Below, piece after piece: positions 23,741-35,396 of a DNA stretch of 64,000 nucleotides; the stretch's first letter is position 1, and each line of letters opens with the position of its first letter. Source of the DNA: Isoetes taiwanensis (lineage: Eukaryota > Streptophyta > Lycopodiopsida > Isoetales > Isoetaceae); the NCBI GenBank assembly GCA_021234155.1, contig JAJEKV010000041.1, positions 13,518,310-13,582,309 of the forward strand, in the 5' to 3' direction. Below the pieces are notes generated by a model. That model did not search any database. It had not been told where the DNA came from and saw only the letters and a program-made list of their open reading frames with translations. A program made the position numbers and the translations under genes.

Positions 23741-24255
23741 TAAATATGGTTATATTGTTGAATAAGCATTGGATTGGGGAATTAGTTTCTCTAGAAATAA
23801 GTTATAGAGATGCAATATGTAGCACAAATTAATAATATGAAGTGTAATGGAAAGCAAACATAATAGTAGACAAAATGTTGGACAAACATCTCAATAAAGG
23901 AAAACAACAATGTTAAAATACAAAGAGGACTAACTTGGATACACCTAGCAACTAGCAGCAACGTGTCGATGTTCATATAAAAAAAAACGAAGATATGTCT
24001 CTTTATTTAACCTTTTGCACTATAAAACCTAGGATATATCTCTTTATTTAACCTCTCTGTTTTTTTTCCTCAAGGGTCTTACAAGCCAAGAGGCTACTTA
24101 AAATTAATTAATCAAGAGCCTTCTTAAAGATTAAGCACAACTTCACATGTTGATGCTCCAATTAAAAACTATGCAAAAAATGGTCCTTAAGCCAAGCTCA
24201 AGCTCACTCTCTCTTTAAAAATATTTGGAATTCTTATTGCTCTTAGCTTCTTTAT
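23741..24255. other. AT-rich spacer
   Basis: AT-rich sequence following the purine tract. I see no gene or terminal repeat. Confidence 0.5.
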
Positions 24256-24935
24256 TTGGCTGATAGCACATAAGAGTCTAACTAATTTGGTCTCCTTGTC
24301 TAAAAAAGATGCAATGTCTCAACTCTCGCTCTTCATTCAGTTTGCCTCCAAAGACGAGACTATGGAGCATATTTTTCATCATGGGGAAGGAAAGCCCCGA
24401 CATCTCTACTCGCGCTGCCCCATGACTTTGGTCAAAGCATATACACTCATGGATCGACAACAAAGTTTTACAAGCAATACAATGAGTGGTTTGATGAAAA
24501 CCTCAAAAACCAAAATTAATCCCATCTTCTTGCTCTTTAGCCTTCCAAATTGTCCCACATTTCCTGAATTTTGTCTTCCAAACAAGATCATTATCCTGAT
24601 TTCCATCATTCAGCTATTAAAGATCATGGTTGGTTTTCTATTTATTTTTACAGGATCTTGAAGACTCTAGTTTTGGAGAGCTGTTTTTCCGCTATGAGAT
24701 TATTGAAAGCACTTGTCATTGAAGAACTCATGACCTATCATCTTATTTAAGCAAAGCAAACTATGAGATACTCTTCTCAATTTTGATGTCATATTCGATA
24801 CTCAACTTTCATGAGTGTCTTATTCCTTTACCCTGCTTTTTAGCAGATTGGTACTTGGATTGTATGGCTTTATCTAAGTAATGAAAAAAATCTACCCTTA
24901 CTCTCTCTCTCTCTCTCAAAAAAAAAAAAAAAAAA
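24256..24935 (+). mobile_element. 5'-truncated LINE 3' end with poly-A tail
   Basis: A short remnant resembling the C terminus of LINE ORF2 (SLFIQFASKDETMEHIF, about 24,325-24,375) is followed by a T/C-rich 3' untranslated region. It ends with a CT-microsatellite and an 18-base A run (24,918-24,935). The poly-A end and the truncated body are typical of target-primed reverse transcription. The left limit is approximate and I could not define a target-site duplication. Confidence 0.5.
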
Positions 24936-24949
24936 GGGTTATATAACGT

Positions 24950-25906
24950 TCAACTTATACATTCAACATCATAAAATAAGTCATCTAATGCATCCTCTGA
25001 TAGTAATGCATTAGTCTCTCTTACCTCTAACTCATCTGCTTTTAAGGTTGTTAGAACATTTTCCCTGCGCTCTAAAATATCAATGATACATCCCCCAATA
25101 CGTGATCCTAAAAAATCAAAGAAAGCCATCAACGTGTCAGCACATACATCATTACTTCTCTCGAATATCTTTGTACGCAGGGCAGCGTAGAAGTACATGA
25201 TCCTCATCTTCAAGTATCCCATCCTTTACACAATCTAAGCTTGTAAGAATGTCATTCCACCTGCCTAGTTCAACACCAAGCTGGTGTGAGCTCAGCCTCA
25301 TCCTGCAGATGGCATGCCTATGCTTCATAGAAGTCCCCTCTGCCAAATACTTTGCCTCTTGCAATGTAGGATTAATATGGCCCTATAAAACTCCTTTTTG
25401 ACTACCCCATCTCTCCATGTTCTTTGAAGAACATTCATTTTGACCCATGTGCGGATATCATCTTTATGCAAAGATAAATCATGAATATTCATCCCCCATC
25501 GTGCCATCCACTAAGTGGCATCAGCAAACCAACCCTTAACCGGTATCTCCTCCAAAGCAGATAAACTTTCTTCAAGCATGTGCCTTTGCCTCCAGTGTGA
25601 GCGTCCCACATTCTGCTAACATCATATCATAGGGAGTTTGCATTTTTGTTCCAAGTTCAAACCAAATTTTTTTTTTTGAACTTACTTCACATCCATACAA
25701 AACCATGGATTGGACCAGTGTTATATAAAGCATTCTTTTCAAGCTAAAGTTCCATATCTCTGTTTTGGCACTATGCTGCATTGCATACAGTGCTTTGAGG
25801 CCACCATTTACTTTTTGCTCCACTGCTTAGTTTTAATTTAAACTTTTATCCACTCATATCTTACAGTACTTGTAGCTATTGGTAATTTCTACAAGTTCAC
25901 CTTGAT
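24950..25906 (-). mobile_element. LINE ORF2 C-terminal part, split by a CACTA insertion
   Basis: Minus-strand frames encode the end of a non-LTR reverse transcriptase. A thumb/connection piece (ALYAMQHSAKTEIWNFSLK then LVQSMVLYGCEV; 25,820-25,660) is followed by AICRMRLSSHQLGVELGRW and a Cys-bearing tail with DEDHVLLRCPAY (about 25,310-25,160). The matching upstream half of the same element lies beyond the CACTA insertion at 29,548-29,950. Frames are broken in several places. No poly-T was found at the left end; the neighbouring poly-A belongs to the opposite-strand LINE tail. Confidence 0.7.
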
Positions 25907-28900
25907 AATCACTACATGAGGATAGCCCTTTATCATCACTTTAATATCACTTAAAATCTCAAAAAGCACTAAGTGATATAAATAATGATATTCAAGGTCT
26001 AGTGATGCAACCTATGATACAAAGTATATCATCTATAGCATCATCAACATCGTCATAAATATGGTCAACAATTCTATCAGTACTAATTAATGACAATATA
26101 TGTGTTTCTACTACCGTCATGAATAATATCACCTATCGCATCAACTTTACCATCATTAATTATTCCAATGGTGCTAATGACAATACAAGTGTTATAGCTT
26201 ATGCCAGTTATAGTATCATACATAGCTTCATCTGTAGTATCACATATTGACAATATTATATCAGTGCTAACAAATGACGTTGTATGTGTTGCTAATAGCA
26301 TCGTGGATAATATCACTGCTAACAAATGACGTTATGTGTGTTGCTAATAGCATCATGGACAATATCACGACTCACGTCACTCTTAATATCAATAATTATT
26401 ATAAATTTGATGATAATAATAATACAAGGAATAATTGTGCAAATAATTGAAAAGCAACAATGGTGCAAATAAATCCAATTAATACTTATAGATTTAAGCC
26501 AATACTGTAATGTGTTTGAAATATTCTAAGTGTGAACATTAATAATGGATGTGAAATTGTATAATGGGTTAAGGTTAATGTGAAGTTAGATTTCTTAGTG
26601 GTGAATACCATGGATGGATGGGACTTTTAACCATTTGACCATGAATTTTACCATTCGAAATACTTGTGTGTAATGCCACGTATGTCATATGTTAATTCTA
26701 GGGTGTAAAAACCTAGCAGCATTGAACCAAGCATGGCGTTATGGTTTTAACCTATGAAAGACCAGGACGTGTTGATGAAACCTGGATAAGATAGAATTTT
26801 AACGTCCACGAGAAGCTCAGAGGCTTATGGGACGGAACAATACAAAAGGGCAGAAGCTCAAACTAAACAAGGGGCCAAGGCCCAAACAAAAACCTGGGGT
26901 CGAAGCCCCATCACAAGACAAACAATAAAATATAAAATCAACACACAAAACACAAACCAAGCAAAAATTATTGCATAAGTTTTGCCTTCCAAGATGTAAG
27001 GCATCCTACTTGGCCTAGGCACAATAATTGCATTTGCTTCTAGTATCTATCCTTGGTGGTTTTTTCTCATGCACTTTTGAAAAATAATTCGATGGCTTAC
27101 TTAACATACGTTCGGGACTTGGTATCATCCTACACAATTAATTGCATTTGCTTCTAGTATCCATCCTTCGGTGGTTTTTTCCCATGCACTTTTGGAAAAT
27201 AATTCGATGACTTACTTGATTCACGTTTGGGACTTTTTCATTTGGATTTTATGGTGGACTATAATACCTTTGCTTGGTATTGCAAAAATGGGCAATTGGA
27301 AATTAACATGGCAATATTACCTTGTCGTGTCTTTTGAGCAAAAAATTTACAACTGCTTTAGGGTTCCGCTTTTGCAAGAGAATGTTTGATGCTCATAGCT
27401 CTATCGAATAGCACAGATCCAGATCTTAACGCCGTGATCCCGCTGTCTCAGGATGTTTATGCTGTGACACAGATGATCCCGCTGTCTATTTGCCAGAAAT
27501 ATCACTAACGGATTAGCTGGACATGCATGCAAAAAGGTATATGCATGCAAAAAGGTATGTTGCTTTTGTATTGCTTCTTTTGCTTAAATCTCTGCCGGAA
27601 AGGTAGATACCATTCTAAAGGTATTTTTGGCCACAAGGTTTTCTTGGGCATGCAACCCTTGCACGAAGATAGCGGTTAATGCTTCGTGCATCTATGGCAT
27701 TTGTAGAATTGATGTCCAACCGCAAATAGATGCTCCAATGCTTTGTCTGATTGTGAAGATAGCAGAGCAATTATGCTAGGTAGGCCGCTTTTGGCTTAGT
27801 AAAATGGAAGCAGATAGATACAAGATCTGTTGTTTGGCTCTGTGCTGACAGTGTGGTCCTTCTTTCTCATTATACCCTCAGTGTCTCAAGCAAGGCAGAT
27901 ATGGCTGTAGTCGAAATGGATTTATAAGTGACCCAACAAAAGAAATACACAGATTTGAAGCAACATGATTAAGGTTTGAAAGTGATTTTTATTGTGAATC
28001 TGCTCATGAAATTTGTTATATGCTGTAAAGAGATATATATACCTTGAAATTGGTAACTGAGATGCCCTTAGAATCGATTGTTATGAATGCATCCACTTTT
28101 ACAGTTTATATGGGCATAGTCCAAAGTGACCTTTTGTCATTTCTAGCTTTTATTAGCTGATAAGATATCTTTTGCAAATAATGATTTGATCTTGAGCAGT
28201 CTTCTGGCATGTTGGGCCTGCGCCGGATAGTGGCTTGAATCTGTTGCATGTTCCTTCTGCTTAGTTTTACGAATATGATGCTCTTATAGATAGCTGCAGC
28301 ATTGGTCTGTGGTTACTGTACATGGGGATGCATCTACTGTACAGGCTCTTGCGGTCAGTGTTTGTGGCCTCAAAACACTTTAGCAGGCTCCAGATTCAGC
28401 TAAAATATTGCTCTGGTAAAAATTCAAAAATATTGATATGATTTATGCCTTTGTGCGCATCGCTCGACCGATTCTTGGGCACCCGTAGCATGCCGAAATA
28501 AGGATGGTGCATCTATGGTACGTTCAATAGATCAAGGACCAAATTATCATGCACATAAATCAGGTTTTGTCTTGTGTACTTTTAACTGATAATTACCATA
28601 TATGAATTTGTGGTAGACATGTGAAGTTTACAACTGATGCTTGCTTATATATAATATGCCCTGCTGGCGGCTTTATGTAATTGATGATAATGATCATGCT
28701 AATCCCGAATCTTCGTTAGAGTTTAACAATATTAGAAATGCTAATCTAGGAATGGATATTTATGTACAAGGCCATGCACAAGTAAATTCAACTACTCCCT
28801 CTAAAGTCATGGTAAAGTATGATTTTGTTGACCTTAATTGTCAGAAAAACAGGCGATTTTTTTTGACACTGAATCGTCCGATAATATTCGTGAGATAAAG

Positions 28901-29547
28901 CGTTAGCCAATAATCTGACGATTTTTTTGACAAAAACTCCATTCTCTTGTATATTGATGCTGCTGAGTTTTTTTTGTCCGCTAGTGCTGCCAATTTGGCA
29001 GGGGGTTCAAATCCCCAGGATTTGCAAAACTGGTGAACCATTTGGCATTATAAGTGGCCAAAAATGTGTGATTATATTTGATACTATTGTGGCATTCAAT
29101 ATGTGATATTATGTATGACGCAAAAAGTGATAAAATACTAACACCTGTGATAATATCTGCGGCATTCTCATTGATGTTACATATGATGGCAACCATATTA
29201 CAAAGAATGGTGTTCATGTTGACATTATAAATGATATCAAACGTAGCAATATATGTGATGCTATACCTGACGTCAAATGTAGCAATATAGATGATGCTAA
29301 AAATGATATTGATGTAGCAATATAGATGATGCTAAAAATGAAGATGATGTATCACACCACAATGACATAAAATATGATACTATAACTGTTGCCATTGATG
29401 ATGTTATGCCTGACGATATACCTGATGTAGTTCCATCAACGGGTACCGTCATTTATTGTGTCAAAGTTGAAAATTTTGAAATTGTGATTTTTAAGCCCAT
29501 AAATGATGGAACTATTGACGTAGATTGCTTATTCTCTTGTAGTGAAT
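25907..29547. mobile_element. CACTA (En/Spm-type) non-autonomous element with 3-bp duplication
   Basis: The left end is CACTACATGAGGATAG at 25,910. The right end, read inward on the minus strand, is CACTACAAGAGAATAAG, ending at 29,544. Both ends are flanked by AAT (25,907-25,909 and 29,545-29,547), the 3-bp target duplication expected for CACTA. The subterminal 500 bases on each side are filled with short motifs such as TAGCATCAT and its complement ATGATGCTA, GATATTATC and GATGATAT, the usual transposase-binding arrays of this class. The 3,635-bp element has no recognisable transposase. Its interior (about 26,650-28,900) contains sequence of unknown origin, possibly captured. Removing it and one AAT restores a continuous LINE frame. 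Confidence 0.88.
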
Positions 29548-29950
29548 AGAACTTTAAATGATCAGTCTTGTTTGCCCCAAACACAATCACTTTGGTCTTA
29601 CTCATATTGACTTGCATGCCTTTTACATCACAAAATAATGAAAGCGCATCTAAATGCTGTTGCAACCCCTGTATGCTCCTAGATTGCAATACCATATCAT
29701 CAACATATAAAAGTAGCATAAGAACATACCCATTTATAAGCGTTCCATCTCCACCATGGTCCTGCATCTAGCATTCAAGTTGGTTTATAAAAAGACCAAA
29801 TAATGTAGGCAATAGAGGACACCTCTGTTTTACTCCCACATGCTCTCCATAAATTCATTACAATAATTTACATATGGAAAGGACAATTGAATCAGTACCT
29901 TTTCACGTAGCTAACCAACTGCTTGTCTATATTCAGTAGGAATGCTTAAA
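29548..29950 (-). mobile_element. LINE reverse transcriptase core, upstream half of the split element
   Basis: The minus strand encodes a GVKQRCPLLPTLFGLF stretch (about 29,855-29,805), corresponding to the RT motif GVKQGCPLSP. It then encodes LLLYVDDMVLQSRS (about 29,720-29,680), the YxDD catalytic motif, and KGMQVNMSKTKVIVFG (about 29,620-29,575). The two Asp residues of YVDD are intact. The frame runs into the CACTA terminus after KFY and resumes at 25,906 with YQGELVEITNSYKY. The 5' part is missing: the element begins near 29,950 against a Harbinger remnant, so it is 5'-truncated. Confidence 0.75.
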
Positions 29951-30510
29951 TCATCCATTCTTTTCCATAGATTTTTTCTGTTCACTATCAAGGAGTCTCT
30001 GACCCGAGGGTAAGGCAATGAATTTTTTGTAAAGCATGGTCTTGGATGTTAAAACTAAAGTCACTTTCTTGGTGTATTTTTGGACGGTGGCTTTTCCAAC
30101 ATAAAACCTTTGACCAACATGCAATGGCATCTCACCATGAGCAAGAAAATAGAGTACCATAGCTCCGGGCCCTTAGACCTTCCTACCGTCCGATCGGTAT
30201 GGCACAATAAGGCCAACCAGTTTTTCAAATGACCCTCTCTTCATTCTGTAAAACTAATGCCACATATCATCTTCGAATGAGGGAAGGCAATTCCAAGCAT
30301 GATTGTCAATGTTATCCCATTGAGTGGTCTGTCTCGGACAAACCCAGAATCTTCTCGGCGGTCTTCGTAATCGAGATGTTGCAGCCAAGAGTAAGATGGA
30401 AGATGCACATGGAAAATTAGTGTTGTCTTCTTGAAAATCGCGTCTTCATTCACTATTGCCATAGGATCCTCGAGCTCGTTTTCTTGAATGAGATCAAGCA
30501 AAATTTCGCA
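29951..30510 (-). pseudogene. PIF/Harbinger transposase remnant (N-terminal part)
   Basis: On the minus strand, FLAHGEMPLHVGQRFYVGKATVQKY (30,150-30,075) followed by KKFIALPSGQRL (about 30,025-29,990) matches the helix-turn-helix region of PIF/Harbinger transposases (typically FLAHGET..LGERFGISKATVSR ... FIKWPSGERL). Upstream pieces (30,500-30,180) look like the preceding part but include a stop and a frame change. The catalytic DDE region is absent: the sequence breaks near 29,950, where the LINE begins. The remnant is therefore non-functional. Confidence 0.6.
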
Positions 30511-31340
30511 TTGCTAAACCTAGCACAATAGCCCTAAGAAGCATTGCAATCATACCTAAAATGACCGGATCCATGCTTGAATGTCGCTGTCGGTGATGAT
30601 TTCTGCCCTCAATGACAAAATCAACTTGAAATGGGATGCGGGGAAGTCCATTGGTAGGGCGGGCTTCGAAATATCACATATCCTTTCACTTTGAAGATAC
30701 TCAAGAGTCGGGGTGGCAAGAAGTAAATCATATCTATTCTACTCCGACTAATGTTATTTTTTTCACTTTGAAGATTGAATGAAGAAAGAATTATCCCATA
30801 TGGGATGGCTAGTCGGAATCAAAGTGGAGGGAAAAAATCCGGGCGGAGGAAGAAAACCGCAAACGGCGGCCACAAGGCCCGAGAGAAGCTCATCTCCGAT
30901 CTTCTCGAGGCTATCTTTAATTTTTGTCTCGTAGGTATCTGACGAGAGACAAACAAATTTCAAGCATGTGGCCGACCTAAGAGAGATTTTCACTAAGTTT
31001 GAGACCTAGATTAAATCTGGTAGTTTGTGATGTGTTCGTAATGTTCAAGGGGCCACATCTCTGTTCAATCGAAATGGGGCACTAGAGTTCTTTGGAACTA
31101 TGGGGGTGAAAAGTCTGCCCGAAAGAAGCAACATGAAAAGAAATCTACCAAGCAAAAGAATACACCCCCTCCCCTCCCCTGGCCCCATTTATGCAGATAA
31201 ATGTTCCCTTAGGAACATTGTTCCTTTATTTCTATTATAAAGGTTCCAATGATGATGTTGCACATATTTTATGCTTATTTCACGGGATGTTAAACACGTA
31301 TTCTAGTCATCTCATGTGTACAATGTAAACAATTTAGCGG
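30511..31340. other. Unassigned sequence
   Basis: A minus-strand coding-like patch at 30,990-30,770 contains a Pro/Phe-rich stretch, but no family was recognised. The remainder shows no gene or repeat structure. Confidence 0.4.
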
Positions 31341-31865
31341 GACATGCCATGATGCTAGAATACTTATCCATTATTTATTGACCTTTCAAGATTTCACGAG
31401 GTCTACTGCCTCTTCTTGCCCCCAGCTATCATCATACAAGGATAATATCCCTATTAACATGCAACTTAGAGTTATAAAATTCTAAAATATTGCGATCAAG
31501 TTGACCAAGTGAGAGCAAAGAAAAATTGGCCCCGAACCCCACGTAATGTTCCCTTATCTCTCCCGAAACCCAGGTAATGTTCCAATATATCCCTTGAAAC
31601 TAGGTTTGGTTCGGGAAATTTCCAAAAAAAATCCCGAACCTAAGAACTAGGGATAATGGAAAAGTGCCAATTTCTCTCTCAATTAGTGGAACTAGGGATA
31701 AAGGAATATTACGCGATTTCTCTTCACTTTCACTTGGTCAACTTGATCGCAACGTTCTAGAGACCTAGGATGTTGACCTAGCTAGGGGCAAGATGAGGGG
31801 GCAGACCTCGTCAAATCTTGAAAGGTCAATCAATAATGGATAAGTATTCCGGCATGGCCCTTCTA
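31341..31865. mobile_element. Second foldback / MITE-like inverted repeat
   Basis: The left arm (about 31,345-31,560) and right arm (about 31,660-31,862) are imperfect reverse complements. For example, GAATACTTATCCATTATT at 31,358 pairs with AATAATGGATAAGTATTC ending near 31,851, and GATCAAGTTGACCAAGTGA at 31,493 pairs with TCACTTGGTCAACTTGATC near 31,731. The arms are more diverged than those of the 5' foldback. There is no coding capacity, and target-site duplications were not identified. Confidence 0.75.
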
Positions 31866-33189
31866 AGTTTACCTAATTATAAAAACAGTAAAGGTAAGGT
31901 AACGTCATGGCAGTTAAAGCATTGATTCTCGAAGACTGCTTCAGAGTGGATTGGAACTAGGAAGATGCGGGCTTGAGCTCCGGTGAGTAGATTTTATCTG
32001 GAGATTGTGTGAGAGTTTTCGATTTCCATGTGTTTTTATGCTCCCGAATTTGGTGATTTCATGTTCCAAGTACAATGTCTGGCCTTTCATCCACCAGCTA
32101 GTAATTTCACCAGCTAGTATCTTTTTTGTTTTTTTTTCATTGAAGGACTGCCAGTAAGTTACCTATAACTTACCACTTCGTAATCCACTCGTCATCCCTG
32201 CAGTCGGAACACCACAATTTGCAGCACCGACACTGACTCAAAAAGGAAGAAATGAAAAGAGCACTTAATGTCAGGTTGGTCTTTCTCTACGATTTGCACC
32301 ACAAGTTTATTTTTCCTTGTGATAAAACGGAGTTACCAATTTGCTATAAATACACATACCCTTGAGAAGTAGTAGTGATAATCCTGATTGGGCGTCGTGC
32401 TTTTCTTAGTAAATGGGAAAACCTTGTGGAGCTTCTTGTTACCTGTCAGGCCTGTTGAACATGAAGAGCATTATATTCTTATTTCTTAATTTCTCACTCA
32501 CTGCCCTGGTGCTTTATCATATTATTGATTCAAAATTTGGTTTTTCATATGGATGGCATTAACGGTAGGAAAGTGTCACGAAATCTCTTCCGTCAGTAGG
32601 AGTTAGAATGAGGAAGCTAGAAATGTAATTTTTAGAGTGTCAATCAAGTATCAAGTTCCTTATCAGAGTTTCTTCTACAGCTTTTTGCAAACATTGTTTC
32701 CGCTGCTCCCAGGACCATGATAGAATAAGAAGCACGCTATAACAGATTTGTACTCAAAGAACAATAAAATTGCAAAATTCAACATCACCACCAGTATAGG
32801 TGGGCTTTTTCATCCTCACTGTAACTTGAAAATGAATACCATTCCAGGAGTGAGCTTTGTTATCTAATAGTCATTATATATATCTTTAGGTGAAATCCAC
32901 TCGGGAAGAAGGATATGCCAAAGACGCCATTTAAGATTATATCTTTGTGTATTTACAAAATACAGCTTGCGGGGATGTGATGAAGAGGCCAGAACCATAA
33001 ATAAAACTCCATTGAACTAACTTGGTTCTTGACAGTGTTGTCATTGTCAAATTAGTTTTGTTTAAGAGTTTGCACTTTGCAAGCAGACAGTGCTCCATTG
33101 CTCATTAAAAAATGTTAATCTCTAAAATCAGATTTCAAAAGCTGCTAAAGCTGGGAAAATATATTCATCAGACTACAAAACCCCCGTCA
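31866..33189. promoter_or_regulatory. Upstream region of the thiamin pyrophosphokinase gene
   Basis: This 1.3-kb stretch contains no recognisable gene or terminal repeat. As it lies directly 5' of the thiamin pyrophosphokinase coding exons it must hold the promoter and 5' leader, but I cannot point to a specific TATA box or start site. Confidence 0.4.
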
Positions 33190-35396
33190 ATGCTTCATGT
33201 CTCTGATTTCTTTCCCACAATGGCGCCCAATTCTTCTACAATCAATGACATCCCTTCACCCTTCAGATTAATTGTGCTTAACCAGCAATTGCCTCGCCTC
33301 ACCCCAAGACCTTTGGAACAAAGGTGAGTTCTCTTCTCATTCTTCATTTTCTAAGGCATCAGTGTAGTTGGTAATAAGGCGACAAGGAAAAATCTATTAA
33401 TATTGATGCCTTGTTACTACTGTACAGCTCGACTCCGAATTTGTGCTGATGGAGGAGCCAATAGGCTTTTTAATGAGCTACCTGCGCTGCTGAGAACAGA
33501 TGATGAAGAAGGCGTCCGGCAAAGGCAAGGGTTTATCTTTATTATCTTTTAACATTAATTTTGTTCTCTCTATGAAGTTCCTTCCTGTGTACATAAGTCC
33601 TCTTTGCCATAAACCTTATAAAAGGTAATTCCCTGCAGTTTTGACAATTTGGAAAACACTGAACTGCAGAAATGTTATCAGCATTGAAGAACTAAAAGTC
33701 CTCTATTGCTAGTGCCTGAGACAACATTATAAAATTTTAGAGATACAACACAATATAATGTGGGATATCATAGATAGCAATGCAAAATGACTGGTAGCTC
33801 ATTTGGTAGAGCTATTTTTCAATGGCTTAAAAGTTGATACAACGCAAAAGAACTGATGGCTCAATTGGAAAAGTATTTTTGAATAACTTTATGTTGGTCT
33901 TTCATTTCCTAAAGCTGATGGAAAAAAATGCCATATAACTTCTGATGATGACCATTGAGTTGGTATTCAGGATCTAAACACTTACAACAAATAGATCAAA
34001 CCAAACACTTTCAAGCCATAGATCAAAGCATGAAGCTGAATACCAGACGTCTTGTTCCCTATGACTTAAGAAGGAAATGCATGTTATAGCAACCCTTTAA
34101 GGGTCTGTTTATCATATGGTCATTTCTTCACAAACTCCATTGCCTTGACGAGCAATTTGTTATTTATTTGAGTAGATATATTCCAGAGTATATAGTTGGA
34201 GACTTGGATTCTGTTGATAAAGATGTCAAGAAATTCTATTCTCTTAAGGTATTATAACGATTCTTGTCTTGCTATTAATGTATTTCACACGGTTTTACTG
34301 TGAGAATGTTGGTCTATCAGAATGCTTCTGCTTGGGTTGGTTTTGCTGTTTTCATGAGTCATAAGGGAGATACCTGCCAATGCAGACTAAGCTTGCTTGG
34401 GCCTTAAGATTTTGTTAAAGATCTACACGAGATTGGTGATCATGGAGAAAGGCAGTGCTAATGTATTTCACATGGTTTTACTGTGAGAATGTTGGTCTAT
34501 CAGAATGCTTCTGCTTGGGTTGGTTTTGCTGTTTCCATGAGTCATAAGGCAGATACTTGCCAATGCAGACTAAGCTCGCTTGGGCCTTAAATATTTGTTA
34601 AATATCTACACCAGACTGGTGATTATGGAGAAAGGCAGTGCTTGTATTTGTAATTGTTTTGACAAGGTTTTCGTTTACGTTTTGGATGGAACAGCAAAGA
34701 ACTGCACAAGATTTAGCAGTGCCCAAGTAGTAGCTATGGATAGATCTTATTTGTAACTATGGTGCAACTTCTAATCCTTTAGAATTATGCAGGACACGGT
34801 CATAGTCAACAAGTCAAGTGATCAAGATACCACAGACTTTCACAAGTGTGTTTCTTATATCAAGGATAACTTCGGGAAAGAAAAGGTCAGTGTAGGTGGG
34901 CTCGTATCCAGGTCGATGGTCTAATACCAAAACATAGAAATGTTTGCAGCTCAAAGTAATTGTTTTAGGAGCATTTGGTGGAAGATTTGCTCACGAGATA
35001 GCAAACCTCAACGTATTGCACTCTTTTCCCAATATTCGTATGGTGCTTGTGAATGATAAGAATCTGGCTCTTCTGCTTCCTAGGCACCATAGTCATGAAA
35101 TAGTTATAAATTCTGTCTTTGAAGGTCCACATTGTGGAATTATCCCTATTCATGGGCCTTCAACGAGTACCACAACGACAGGACTTCGTTGGAATTTAAG
35201 TAAGACTTTTTGTTTGTTTGCATGACATGTCTATGTGCTGCTACATTTCGCTAGTTTGCATGTTATGACAGGTAAAACTGCCCTGGCATTTGGATCCCTG
35301 ATTAGCACATCTAATATGTTGGAGGGAGAAAGGGTAACAATAACTTCTGATGCGGACTTACTTTGGACAACAGAACTGAAGGGTTTTGAGATGTGA
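33190..35396 (+). CDS. TPK: Thiamin pyrophosphokinase, six exons, one frameshift in exon 1
   Basis: The product transfers pyrophosphate from ATP to thiamin, making the coenzyme thiamin diphosphate; the plant enzyme is cytosolic. Exons: 33190-33323, 33428-33524, 34176-34248, 34793-34885, 34950-35199 and 35272-35396 (TGA). Visible family motifs are FRLIVLNQQLPRLTP, RLRICADGGANRLF, IVGDLDSVDKDV, the substrate-site SSDQDTTDFHK, LGAFGGRFAHE, GPHCGIIPI and the C-terminal TTGLRWNL...STSNM...SDADLLWT. The total of about 245-255 residues fits the family. The start could be the ATG at 33,190 or 33,220; an in-frame ATG at 33,112 would add an atypical extension. Exon 2 appears to end in a GC donor (AAAG|GCAAGG); the nearby GT alternative would add two residues. 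Exons 2-6 join in phase, but at about 33,310 one base too many (or two too few) separates LTPR from LWNKARLR. The gene is therefore either a very young pseudogene or carries an assembly indel. Confidence 0.88.
34276..34641. repeat. 183-bp tandem duplication in intron 3
   Basis: Two adjacent copies, 34,276-34,458 and 34,459-34,641, begin TAATGTATTTCACA and end GGAGAAAGGCAGTGC, with about a dozen differences. They lie wholly inside intron 3 of the thiamin pyrophosphokinase gene, so the coding sequence is unaffected. Confidence 0.85.

Noticed and set aside
28980-29035. GGGGGTTCAAATCCCC resembling a tRNA T-arm / Pol III B box
   Set aside because: The acceptor partner, D-arm and A box are missing at the expected distance upstream, and the site lies at the inner edge of the CACTA subterminal zone; most likely coincidence.
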